DNA of 64,000 nucleotides. Source: Hypericum androsaemum. Its lineage: Eukaryota; Streptophyta; Magnoliopsida; Malpighiales; Hypericaceae. Made by a program: the position numbers and the translations under genes. This document shows, piece by piece, positions 11,499 to 22,544 of the stretch; position 1 is the first letter of the stretch; each line of letters begins with the position of its first letter. The notes below the pieces were generated by a model. The model was given only the letters and a program-made list of their open reading frames with translations, was not told the origin of the DNA and searched no databases. The DNA is taken from positions 107,001 through 171,000 of the forward strand of contig OZ023197.1 in assembly GCA_963995505.1 (NCBI GenBank), read 5' to 3'.

Positions 11499-12248
11499 TC
11501 AGGCCTCTGCTGCAGGTTGGGTCACACCATGCTTGACGAGCAAGTTGCTCAATGCCTCCGGTGAGCAGACATGGTACTTGACTTTACCAGAGGGCAACAG
11601 GTAGACCTCGGCCAATTCAAGCTTGTCGGACGTAAGACTCGTGCTGTCCATGGTCTTGCTGAGCACCTTCAGAGCGAGCTGGACTGCTTCCTCTCTTGTG
11701 ATATCATCCTTGTAGTCTTGTTTCAGGATCGACTGTGCTGCCTGGTTGTTTGCACCAATCGCTGCAGCCTTCCATCCACCGTAATTTCCACTTGGATCGC
11801 TCATGTAGAGCTGGAAACCATAGTTCTTGTCCCAGCCTGCAAAGAGAAACGAGACCCCGAAGGGACGGAGACCACCAAACTGTGTATACCCTTGCTTGGT
11901 ATCACACAATGACTGCACAAGCTGCTCAACGGGCATGGGCTCCTGATAGGCAAAAGTATAGCGCTGAGCTTGAACCCTAGCAGTGTTGATGAGAATGTTG
12001 GCATCGGACATGATACCGGCCACAGCACATGCCACGTGGTCATCAATCTTGTACATCTTCTCGGTTGAAGTAGAAGTCTGCAGGAGCTTGGAAGTGACCT
12101 TCTTTTCTCCGACAAGAACAACCCCGTCCTTCGACAGGATCCCAATAGCAGAACCTGCATTCCCGATGGCCTCCATGGCATACTCTACCTGGTAGAGGCG
12201 ACCTTCGGGGGAGAAGATCGTAGTGCGGCTATCATATCTTCGCGACAT
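11499..12248 (-). CDS. PAC1: 20S proteasome subunit alpha type-4
   Basis: One uninterrupted coding exon of 249 residues. The N-terminus has the alpha-subunit signature [20 protein letters not shown] (residues 5-24), followed by the core NTN-fold blocks [30 protein letters not shown] and [17 protein letters not shown]. Length and sequence match plant alpha-4 (PAC1, alpha3 in systematic naming), which forms part of the outer gate ring of the 20S core in cytosol and nucleus. The 5' UTR holds an intron at 12257-12693: donor GTAACA after GCGCAGAG, acceptor CTCAG eight bases before the ATG. Leader introns of this kind commonly raise expression of plant proteasome genes. Confidence 0.97.
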   Translation of the reverse strand: MSRRYDSRTTIFSPEGRLYQVEYAMEAIGNAGSAIGILSKDGVVLVGEKKVTSKLLQTSTSTEKMYKIDDHVACAVAGIMSDANILINTARVQAQRYTFAYQEPMPVEQLVQSLCDTKQGYTQFGGLRPFGVSFLFAGWDKNYGFQLYMSDPSGNYGGWKAAAIGANNQAAQSILKQDYKDDITREEAVQLALKVLSKTMDSTSLTSDKLELAEVYLLPSGKVKYHVCSPEALSNLLVKHGVTQPAAEA

Positions 12249-12872
12249 TCCTCAAACTGAGAAACAAAGAAAGCAGGTCGGCTCCAATTCATAACAAGCA
12301 AACAATAGCAAGCAAAAAATCTGTCAATTCAGATCAAAATGGAAGAGGCCAACTGGCAATCACACCCCAAAAGCGGAATCACTAGACTAGATTGCCAAGT
12401 CGCCATCGGAATGAGACAGCGGACAAAGAAATCAACACAGAAAATAATCTAATTTGAAAATCCACACAACTTTACCAAAAAGAAACCGGACCCGTTCCCA
12501 GAGAGCTGAAAATAAACCACCCGACGCGCCAATCCAAAAGAAGAAAGCCAAAGAAATCAAGGGGATCAGTGACTATTAACATAGCAAAATCCCAAACCCT
12601 AATTGAGTCCGGTCACTAGATCAGCTAAAGAACGGAAACCTAACCGCAGCTAAGCTAATTCCATAAGTTAGGGTTTTAAGAAGGAGGTGTTACCTCTGCG
12701 CAAGGAAGAAGACAACGACCGATTTGTAGAGAGAAGGTGGGAGTGAGTGAGTTGCAACGAAGAGGAAGCTTAATCTAAAAAGGGCTTTGGGTTATTTCTT
12801 TCTTCTTAATCAAGTCAGTCTCTTTCTTCTTCCTCTTCTATCTTCTCTCCCTCTGTCTTGTAAGTTTATGTT

Positions 12873-12899
12873 TGGGCCCGTTTGAGACAGTAAAGCCCA
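12873..12899 (-). promoter_or_regulatory. Site II-like elements upstream of PAC1
   Basis: Reading the minus strand, TGGGCT lies at 12894-12899 and GGGCCCA at 12873-12879, about 180-205 bases upstream of the first leader exon end. Site II elements drive many growth-associated housekeeping genes. Function is inferred. Confidence 0.45.
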
Positions 12900-13168
12900 T
12901 TGGTCTTGTATCTCCTTTTTTTTTCCATGCAAAAATCGTTATATTTCATTTGTCACCGCGATACTAAAATATATCATTTAACCGACCGACTAATTTAAAT
13001 TTGAATTAAGATAATCTTAAAGTTGTTGCATTTCTATTTGAGTCCAGCCTAACATGAGAGAGAGTGAAGTAATAGTTACAGTCTGGCTTTCAATTCAAAC
13101 TCACTTTTAGCTCTAGGATAGATATTAGATACAAGTAGACACAGTTGGATACCGTCCAAGATCTCTTC
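12900..13168. other. Spacer and left edge of the duplicated POLH block
   Basis: From about 13095 the sequence matches the segment beginning near 22465 (shared ATACAAGTAGACACA and GATCTCTTCTCA). This marks the 3' limit of the POLH duplication in both copies. Confidence 0.6.
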
Positions 13169-16100
13169 TCACTTATCAGTTGTTGTTGGTAAGAAATAAT
13201 CGGAAATTGTGGATGTTCGTTTCACTGTATTTTGTTTCTTCTGAGTATGATGAGGTCCGAGCTCATCCTGGATTGACTGCGGCAATTCGGCAACGACACT
13301 CGGGTCAATCTCATCCGCCTTGTAACGGTTCCATGTCGCACCTCCTGTATTTTGGTCCAAACTGCAGTTATCTCTCTTGTTGCCTGAGAGGCTCCCCTTT
13401 GCTCCCCCCATTCCTGAGCAGCCATCGCCTGACGGCCGAGACACCAACGTTAACATGCATCAAGGATTATGTTTGAATCCGACCTTTCTAAGCTCGTACC
13501 TTCAGATGTGTCGAACTTATCTGCATTCGTCGAAGAGCACGAGGGGCTGCAACTGGTTAAGAACTTCATCAGAGTTCCTCGCTGCAACAACGTAACAGGA
13601 ACCATTCAAGAGGAAAGTAGCAAGCTCGTGAAATTTTATGTATCCGAAGTCGGGAAAAGTTAAAACAAGAAAATACATCATTTTCGCCCTCTCCAAGCAA
13701 GTATAATCCAGCTTTTTGTTCCTCTAAAATTCAGCTAGAAGAGCCGAGAGGTACCTCTTCTTTTAATGCATCTCCTTTACGCTTCGTATTCACCACTCTT
13801 GACTTATCCCTCGATCCACCTCTCCGGTACTGGCTTTGTTGATTACCATGGTTCAGGCCCTCCAAACTTTTGCTACCTGAACAACAATCCACATCATTGA
13901 CCGGATCAAATGCCAACCAAGAGATATAACTGAAGAACTGCAATGAAATGGTAAGACCTGAGGTTAGATTTTGTGAGTGTTCCTTTGTAAATCCACCTTG
14001 TATCACTTCCCGAGAAGAAACATTAGACAGCTGAACCTGATGAACATTATTACATTTGAAGCAACCATCAATAAAGTATAAGATGTCACGACTTGAATGC
14101 GGCAACCACTAACCTCTTCCTTGTAAGCTGTTCTGTCATCTTGTTGAGTCAAAAAAGGCAGACTGCCACTTGGTGGTGCCAGTGGGATCGGCTCCGAACT
14201 GCTTTCAACAACAGCATGAGGGTGCTCTGTCCATTATAGTGAGACCAGGAACATCATGGGACTGCACAAAAGAAAATAATATGGAAATTTTATATAGCAG
14301 GATAACTGAAATTACCTAGGAGTTGTGGTGGTACTTCTTCCTCTCCCACGGAGTTATCCGGATCTTGCTTTACATGGGAAGAAGAATCTCTGCCGCTGAA
14401 ATACTTCATTATTGAAGATGTTCCCTGCCATTTAGAATAATGCGTTGGAATCAATGAACTACACTTTCACTACAGTGGTATAGATGGATCTGCACTGTGG
14501 TCTTAAGAAGAAAAACTGAGAAAAACTTGATCGATTATCCACTTATTTCGACCTACGACACTGACAAAATTGAGCAACATTGCCAAACACTTCGAAATCA
14601 AATGAACGTTCAATGAGATGCAACAGCAACAAACTAAAACTGTGACGCCTCTCGACTCTTGTCTATTAGTGGAAAGTTAATGAATTCCATACTTCTGTCG
14701 GGAATAGCTTGTTAATGCTATCAACTAAAAATCAACAAGCTTTGCAAAGCTTTGGACTGCCTGAAGAGAAAACAACTTTAGGTTATCCATTGGTGTAATC
14801 TAAAAAAAACAAGTGGTTAAAAGTTAAAATGTGCCACATTGTGTCAATCCAAGTAGTCTAGCTCGTGCATAAAACCCAGACAAGTTACTCTTTGATGACA
14901 CTTACCGATGGTACATCAATTATTTTTTTAGCTGAAACAGATAGTTCAGTTATCCCCCATCCATTCTGATAAAATCCTTGAGGTTTGTTGCTGTATGAAC
15001 CTAAATATTCGCGTAAGGCGGCTTGGAATAGATTAGATGCATCTTCTTGAATCTTGGCACTTCCATATCTCAATGGACAAGATTTAGAAGGGAACTTCTT
15101 ATTTGAATCCGAGTGATTATTCTGCACTATAAATGGCACTCAGAAGACAGTTTACCAAATGGATTTAACCTGTAATTTCCCTGGCAAACTAATTAACCCA
15201 AGAAACATTCTACAAGAGGAAAGGACTAGATAGGATATGGGTCGACTGTAATGTGCGTACCTTCTTTGCACTAGCATGCAAAGTAAAGGTACGTGCAATG
15301 CGTTTATTTTCATTCAAGTCAGAGTCAAGGCGTTCGCTAAGCTCTTCACATAGCTGATTGAGCCGGTGCAGGACCTGTGAAAAGAAACAAGTTTCTGATT
15401 GAGCATTTGTACTAGATATTGGAAACTCGAAACAGCAATGCATGAGGATAGAGCACTAGAAAACATTTTGGCGAAGAGAAAAAAAGGTGAAAGACCATTG
15501 AGCCAAAAAGTGCCAAATGAGAGCACAAATGAGGAAGAATTTCTCACAGAAGGAATAGTCTTCAAAGCTCTAGGACGAGGAAACGACTTTCCGCAACTAT
15601 GACTTTTTGGAAGAAGGCGCCCCTGAACTTTCTCCCCGTCGATCCCTCTGGCAATGTTCCACAACCAAGTTCTGCTGTTCACAGGGAACAACAAGCAGTG
15701 GTTTTGACATCAGTTGGCTAACGTTTCAGTCCTTGGCTATTATTATAGATTTCCGAGGAGAACCAACAGTATCAATCTTGGGAACACGAGAATAAGACTG
15801 CTAACAGAATAGAGCTTTAGTTTTCCAGCAGAAAGCAGCCCATAAGTTGGGGAAGCTTTAAATTATGACCTATGTTAAGATAAATTATGACCCATGAGAC
15901 AGACCAAACAAAGAACAATCGAGTTCTCTAACGTACCATGACCCCAGTTACTAATATTACGCATGGATGCTCCCTAGAACCAGCCCTAGAACCTAAATCA
16001 TTCAGTTTTGGGCTTAGGATATTGAATATTACCCATTATTTATGCCATAATGATTTTGTAGCTTTTTCTCTGAAAACTGTAGTAACTCGCCGATGGTGTT

Positions 16101-17030
16101 CACTCCCAAGTCATCCTCCAAGGAAGTGCCCAATTTCCCTCCTAGCTGTTTCCTGAAAAACAAAATTCTATCTTAGAACCCGCAAGCATTAGCAGACACA
16201 ATAAGATTTTGAACGATAAAAGCTTCCAAGTGAAAAAAGGAGCAGCACAAAATCAAGGCAATGAAAATGAGTACGAGCACGAAGATGAAGCAGATATGAC
16301 AAGAAAGCTTACATTTTCTTCCTGGCAATGACCCGAGCAGGCCTTTTACTGATGAGGAGGGAACGACAGTTTGTTGTGCAGGTTTATTCATGCCACTTGC
16401 AAGTTTGGCCAGCATCTGATAGCGTATTAACTTGAGGGAACTTTTAGAGAATCTAAAAACCACATAAGAGAAAGCAAGAGGCAAAAATGTTTCCCAAGAT
16501 ACCTTGTTGTGGGCGATCCCAGCAGAGCATGTAAACTGTGTTTCCGCAAGTACTTGCATCCTCAGTTGAGCAACAATCAGGGCTCCACAAGCCAATAGCT
16601 TGTCTCGATGATCGGCATCAGCCCTGGAAAGTCACTTCCTCACACATTCTTCTTCGTTGGCCCCATCCTGATTCCAAGTTCCAAATGTTCAGCAAGACAA
16701 AGTGTTAGTATATATGTCTTAGAGACAATCCTAGTAAAGATATTGTACTTGATCACATTCAGTTGTTTTGTATTATTGATTTATAATACTCGGCATTTTA
16801 CTTATTGAATACAATGTTTGATTGTTACTTATCAAAAAAATAATAACATTTGATTGTTTGCGTATATTCATGTTAGTATTCCCATGGACTAATGTTGTCA
16901 TTGAAAATGTGAGATCTCAGATGATCATGAACATGGTTCTTAAATAGCCACAATCAATGATCATCGAGAATGGGATATCGATGATATGATTGAGATTGGT
17001 GTGCGATCTGCATCATATCCTTGGAAGATG

Positions 17031-19148
17031 TAGTGGTTTTCACAACTGTGAAATACTAGGTATTTCATGATGGATGCACATATATTTTAGAGAGTATTTG
17101 CATGCCCAACCGAGAAACTGTTTGGTGTTATTGGAGGTCAAATATTTTGCGTTCATGAAAGTGAGATTTGACACGAGGTCCACATTTTTGTATACAAGTT
17201 TTGGCTCGAGGTTCACGTTCATGAAGTTGGTGCCTAGCACAAAGTCAAGGAAGAGAGCTTTGGCATTTCCACAAGTACATGGTGGGTACTAAGACAGCCA
17301 TGTCCCTTCTTGGGAAATTGACCGTAACACTCTACTCGGACCTCGGAATGGAGTGATTCTTATTGCCATGGAAAGCTAAGAGATATATCTGGTGACTTTA
17401 GTGATCACCATCAGACTTTAGTAAATTGATCATATCTGGTGACTCGGACCTAGGATTGAGGTGATTCAAGTTGCTGTGTAAAGTAAGATGTAGACCTACA
17501 ACTTTGTAGTTTACAGTTTCTTCAAATTCGAAGCAAAAATGCTTTTGAAGATGAGCTCGCTCACATTGATCGCTCGCTCGCCCACTGTTGATCGCTCGCT
17601 CGCCCGCATGGTGCTCGCCCGCTTGCTCGCTTGCTCTCATCTCGCTCGTCAAAGATCATCGCCTTTTGGTAAAAAAACCACATCTTCTGCATCAGACCTT
17701 CGATTGAGGTGATTCAAGTTGTTACAGAAAGATAAGGCATAGATCTACAACTTTGTAGTTCACGGTTGCTTCAAATTCGAAATGGATGGAGGTCAAAAAT
17801 CCATTTGAAGATGAGCTCACTCACTTACTCTCCGTGCTCGCTCGCTCTCACCTTTCTCTCTCGCTCTCACCTTGCTCGCTCACTCTCATCATGCTCGCTC
17901 GCTCTCACCTCGCTCGCTCGCTCTCATCATGCTCGCTCGCCCTCACCTTGCTCGCTCGCTCCCGGATCAATCAGTCATTCAGAAGACAACCGATCTTCAA
18001 GAGGATGATTGGTTTCCAAGAGGACGGTCAGTCTCCATGAGAACACTCGATCTCCAAGAGGACGACGGGTCTCTCGGAAGGATGACCGGTCTCCAAAAAG
18101 ATGGTCGGTCTTTAAAAAGATGACCGGTCTCCAAGAGAATGGTTATGATTAGGTCAGTTCATTTCGGCTTTGATATCTCCTTTGGTTTAGTTGGAGGAGC
18201 TCGCCCTTATTGGGCTCGCTTGCATTTGGACAGAGCTCGCTCGCTCGCTCGCTCGCCCTGGATCATTCGCTCACTCGATCGCTACCAGGCATTCGCTCGC
18301 TCGATCGGTTTGCTTGCTAGCTCGGCTGCCCACTCGCTCAGCCGCTCTCTTACTCGGCTCGCTCGCTCGCTCGTCCACTCGTACGCCTGCTCACTCGCTT
18401 GCCTTCGTTGGGCTTTGAGGAGTACGCCCGTGAAGTACCTGCTTAGGCTTGGGTTCGATAAGTCCATCTCAAGTTCAATTTGGGAGACAACGTTATTTTG
18501 GCGGAGATGTTCGAGAAGATACCAGAGTCTAGAGCCAAGTCGGCGTCATCGATAGGAGTAAGGCGGTTCATATTTCTCATCATAAGATAGAGCTAGGTCA
18601 ACATCATCGATATGACAAAGGCAGTTTGGGTATCGATGCGACTAAGGCAGTTTATGATTTCTCATCATGAGTCGGAAGCCAAGTTGGCATTGTCTAAAAC
18701 AGTTTTGGTTTCTCATCATGAATCGGAGCCAAGTTGGCATTGTCTAAGGTGGTTTGAGTTTCTCATTATGAGTCGGTAGCCAAGTTGGCATTGTCTAAGA
18801 CAGTTTCAATTTCCATCATGAGCCGGAGCCAAGTTGGTATCGTCTGAGGCGGTTTCAGTTTTCATCATAAGCTGAAGCCAAGTTGGCATCGTTTGAGGCA
18901 GTTGGCATCGTCTATATAAGTAGGGTATGGGCACAAGAGCAGGAGGATCACCAGCACATCAAGCAACATTATCGTTACTTATCTTTTTTCTTAGCTTAGT
19001 CCGTAGTTCTTTTTTCTCCCTCTCCCTTAGTTCGAACGTCTAAGGTTCTTTAGTTCTTTTTTTACCCATTCTGTTAGACCGACCTTGGAACGATCACTCC
19101 GGACCGTCTCGGGTTACTTGACGTTCTTGTACCCCTTTTTCCCACAAC
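17031..19148. mobile_element. Nested element, probably a solo LTR inside the outer LTR
   Basis: AGATG occurs at 17026-17030 and again at 19149-19153, and the outer sequence reads through (TTGGAAGATG to TATTCTATT) if the piece is removed. Its ends TGTAGTGG and CCACAACA resemble LTR termini, although that reading overlaps the AGATG repeat, so the exact borders are uncertain by two bases. A TATATAAGTAG box at about 18916 sits 230 bases before the right end. It also carries two direct copies of a roughly 110-bp block (near 17455 and 17705) containing CTACAACTTTGTAGTT, of the kind seen in large gypsy LTRs. Confidence 0.55.
17820..18910. repeat. GCTCGCTC tracts and two minisatellites inside the nested LTR
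   Basis: GCTCGCTC-rich runs lie at about 17820-17965 and 18235-18400. A tandem block of roughly 23-25-bp units with GACCGGTCTCCAA runs from about 17990 to 18140. A 55-60-bp unit containing AGCCAAGTTGGCAT runs from about 18560 to 18910 in five to six copies. The long frames through the GCTCGCTC tracts encode only LARS repeats and are not genes. Confidence 0.75.
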
Positions 19149-21115
19149 AGATGTATTCTATTTACGTGTCTACGGAAATATCGGTTTGTGGAGTAGTGCA
19201 ATAATCCTCCAACTTGAGGTCAATACGCACGATATGTACAGAGTGATGAACTTTGACCATGATCAATGCTTGCACTACTGACGGAGTAGATACGACATTT
19301 GTTGGGTACATTACAAAGTACATGTGCATGGTAGTTGAGCCAAAATATGATTCATTCCTCAAATAGACTTGGAGAGAATATTTGTCTTCTCATAACTAAT
19401 TGGATCATTAGTCATTGACCAACGTGACTTTTGGAATGGTGTGTAAAAGTAAAAATATGATCAATTAGTATAATGAGATAATATGATTAAGTTATTTGAA
19501 TAGACACTTCATCATGTTTTAGACTTAATCAAGTATTCGCGAATGAAATAACCATATCACTGTGAGCTTCACATTACAGGTAGTTGCAACGTACCTCATA
19601 TGTTGAGATTGTCTGTTCTATTGTCTAAGGTTCGACTAAGACCATTAGTTCGACTAATCGCTTGACATGTGAGGGCCTATGGGTCACACAACAAGTAGTC
19701 TTAGTTCATGAATTGAATTTGATTTGATTAAATATTGATTTGATCAAGAATATTTAATCTATAGAAAAATATTATAATTTTATTAGATAGAAATTATAAT
19801 TGTTTAATTAAATTAAATTTAATTAATATATAGTAAAACTAATTTAGTGTTGGACTATTTGATTGGATCAAGTAAATAATTAAATGGACTTCTAGGCCCA
19901 AATTAATTATTTGAGCAATCAAGAGCATATTGCCTTGGTGCCCACAAAGAAAGCACTCCTTAATTAAGAGTTGCCTTGCCATTAGTTTTCTATATAAATA
20001 AAGGTACTCCCTAAGATTAAAGTTACGACTTAATTTGACCTAGGCATACAATATTTCTCTAGCAATTTTTGACAAAGAATTCTCCTAGCGAATTCTCGAA
20101 GATATCAACTGTCAAGAATTCGTAGACGAGGACTACGTGGATACCGTAGTTAAAGATCGATCTAAAACGTACTGTAAGCATCCTCTAACGATGTTGTTTA
20201 TTTTGTGTATACTGCCATGATCAGATTCGTGGTGGTGAAATTTTAACTTCCGAACCCGAGTTTCGTATTTATAAAACCCAACACAAATAGGCATAAAAAA
20301 GTGTGAAAGTGAACTTTAGTAACCAATAGTCCGATGAACTCGAGAAGATGGCATACCTCGACTTGAAGACCTAAGACATGGGACTTGAGGGTCTCCACAT
20401 CAATGTGCTCCAACCTTTCCGGGGGAGCCTCCGCGAGCATTGACCGAGCGGCCTCAGTCAAGTCAAGGTAAACCTCGTCGATGGAGGCCCTATCACAGGT
20501 ACCTTTCCTCGCAAGAATCGACACCGCCTAGAAAAAAGCACATCGCATGAAATGTAAGATGCACAGAAAAACAACAAGGTCCGGCCTAGAGTGAGTAGGC
20601 GAATCAGATACCTCAGAACCAGCATTGCGGTAGGTGCTAAGGTCGGCCTTGCCACGAGCCACGGGGACCTGGACGAGACTGATCCCGGGACAAACTCTCT
20701 TCGCTTCGTCCCCTCTCATAGAACTGTCACCCCAACACAATAGCTTCCGTTATTTCAATTTTGGAACAGCGACAACCAACTCAGCTGTTGATAAGAAGAA
20801 GAGTAAGGGAACGACCGCTTAACCCCGAAAGCGCGGGCCTCGTAGCCGACTTCGATGAGGCCCCAGCCTTTCCACTCATTGTACTGCACCACCGCCGCCG
20901 GCTTCCCCCTCAACTCCGGCTGCCTCCGTTGCTCCACTGAATTAGGAAAAGAAATCACTTAAAATATATATATATATATATATATATAATTTCCCAAACT
21001 ATTAGTGTCATCGAGAAAGAGAGAGGGAGAGAGAGAGACCTTGGACGTAGAAGCAATCCAAGTCAACGTGGGCGATGACCCTCGAGTTCGACGTCTCCGG
21101 TCTCGCCACCGGCAT

Positions 21116-21734
21116 TTCCTTCCTCGCTCGTTGTTCGTTTTCTTCCCCAAGTTCCCTCTTTTTCTGATACAAGCCTAACCTCAGCTCGACAAGTTCCCGC
21201 TCAAGGCAAGCTCACCAGTGGATGTTCTGGAGTTTTTCTCCAAGACCTATCCTCTACTTTTTGAAAGAGAGAAGATTAAACTTCGCCACCAAGTTTTGGC
21301 AACCAAAAGCATGCAACCAAAAGCATGCTTTTTATTTTCCTTCCTGCTTTTCCACTACACGTATATATATATAGTCTTTACAATAATGGGATGACAGCCA
21401 AATCAAAGAAGATTTGATCAGCTACCTGGGGACCACCTTACATCATCCTGTCCCTCTCGGTGCACAAAATATAAAAGCAGGGGAATCAAAAAGAAATATG
21501 TCTCAGCGAGGCAGGCGAGTTTACAATTGAACACTCAGCCTTTTAATTAAAAATGAAAATGAGTCCAGAAGCCCAGCTCGGCCCATGATCTATCTCCAAA
21601 GGCTCGCCTTGCCACGTCACCCACGGACTCGGTGACACACGAAGCGGGAGGAACTAGCCGTTGCAATGGCTAGTTTTGACTTGGGGAAGGTCAAAATCCC
21701 AAATCAAACCCAGCAACCAATCCATTCTTCCCAA
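21116..21734. other. POLH-B upstream region with a possible captured coding scrap
   Basis: The first 50 bases match the POLH-A promoter. On the plus strand 21188-21310 reads as an uninterrupted peptide, DKFPLKASSPVDVLEFFSKT then YPLLFEREKIKLRHQVLATK, which looks like a conserved helical protein segment but which I cannot name. A stop lies four codons upstream. Nothing else was recognised. Confidence 0.35.
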
Positions 21735-22443
21735 ATCAATAGCATGGCCCAGGCTGTCCTGTCCTGCCTTGCATAAAGCAGTAAGAAGCATGTTGTAGGT
21801 GAGCACATCAGGTTGACAATTAGGTCCACCATTAAAGAATTTCATCGCCTCCTCCGATTTACCCTCCTTAAAGTAAACATCCCGCTTAGCAGCGAAGAAT
21901 AAACATGCTCACTCACCGGACATAGTTTTAAAATACGAATTTTAGTACGATCCGGATTTGATCTGTCATTTAGGTCGTCCAGTCCGACCGATCGGACCAA
22001 AATTTTTTATTTATTTTTTTTACTATTATTCGATAATATATATATATATATACACACACCAAAAATAACCAAAATTTTAAATTTTAAATTCACATTTTAA
22101 AAATATGACGTTGTCAACAAGCTAGCGTAAAGTCTCCCTTCCTGCACGATCAAGACATTAAACGCGGTCGTATTAGGGAAACACGCTTCCTTCTGCATCT
22201 CGTCCAATAGAAGGATCGCCTCCTCCTCCATCCTGTCCTCCTTACGCAACCCGTCCATCAACGTGCAGTACAAGTAAACACGAGGGACACAATCCCTACC
22301 CGGCATTTCCCTGAACACCTCACCTCGGTGGCATTATCAACCAAACCCAGCTTACAAAAAGCATGGATGACCAAATTATAAGTAAACACATCCGGTGTGG
22401 AAGACAAACATGGCGGTACAACTCCAGACCGCAAGAATAGAGA
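21735..22443 (-). pseudogene. Broken duplicate of the PPR gene
   Basis: Read on the minus strand it follows the PPR gene at 2369-4330. One block matches gene positions about 2836-3200 (FTYNLVIHAFCKLGLVDNAT, GRDCVPRVY, LLLDEMQKEACFPN). A foreign AT-rich insert follows, then a block from about 3424-3500, then a jump to about 3905-4040 (EAMKFF, GPNCQPDVLTYN). Frameshifts occur after DNATEV and at EEEAILL. The second jump falls at GAGGAGGC, present at both gene positions, so it is a deletion between PPR repeats. It lies between the two polymerase eta copies. Confidence 0.9.
21921..22107. mobile_element. Small AT-rich MITE-like insert in the PPR pseudogene
   Basis: The insert replaces about 230 nt of PPR sequence. 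Its two ends are imperfect inverted repeats (AGTTTTAAAATACGAATTTTAG on the left, reading ATTTTTAAAATGTGAATTTAAA from the right). The inside has ATCCGGATTTG and GGTCGTCCAGTCCGACCGAT, resembling the hAT MITE at 61.1 kb. No clear target duplication is seen. Confidence 0.4.
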
Positions 22444-22544
22444 CTGAAAGTAATTGTTATCGGCTGGCTTTAAACTCAAACTGCTCTACGATAGATACAA
22501 ATATACAAGTAGACACAATTGGATACCCCGTCCGTGATCTCTTC

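Larger units (their letters stand above)
16703..20283. mobile_element. LTR-type insertion in POLH pseudogene intron 4 (outer element)
   Basis: The homologous intron at 26046-26144 lacks this sequence. The insert begins TGTTAGTATA and ends ACCCAACA, the TG..CA form of LTRs, and is flanked by CAAAG (16698-16702) and CAAAT (20284-20288), a 5-bp target duplication with one mismatch. A TATA-like TATATAAATAAAGG lies near 19993, in the last third, as in an LTR promoter. No gag or pol coding is seen. Excluding the inner insert, about 1.46 kb remains, so I read it as a solo LTR, probably copia or gypsy; the class is unresolved. Confidence 0.7.
13169..21115 (-). pseudogene. POLH: DNA polymerase eta, disabled duplicate copy
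   Basis: A paralogue of the intact gene at 22545-26881, with exons at 21040-21115, 20816-20936, 20612-20723, 20357-20527, 16503-16667, 16313-16415, 16033-16152, 15548-15671, 15261-15374, 14906-15121, 14316-14424, 14114-14226, 13958-14036, 13755-13876, 13500-13581 and a last exon ending at 13169. Three lesions are visible. In exon 5 the TGG of the intact copy is TGA (16632-16634). Exon 6 lacks one base near 16321, shifting the frame. The acceptor of the last exon is lost by a 14-bp deletion between GAGAC repeats near 13440. Exon 2 also replaces two residues of the conserved GGGLIAV stretch (GWGLIEV). Intron 4 is 3689 nt instead of 99 because of a nested LTR insertion. Most splice sites remain, so transcription is possible but not a full protein. 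Confidence 0.93.

Noticed and set aside
12259..12700. AT-rich block upstream of PAC1 as intergenic DNA
   Set aside because: Consensus donor and acceptor show it is a 5' UTR intron of PAC1.
17766..18555. Open frames encoding LARSLARS/SLALTLLARS repeats
   Set aside because: Translation of GCTCGCTC simple sequence inside a solo LTR, not a protein.
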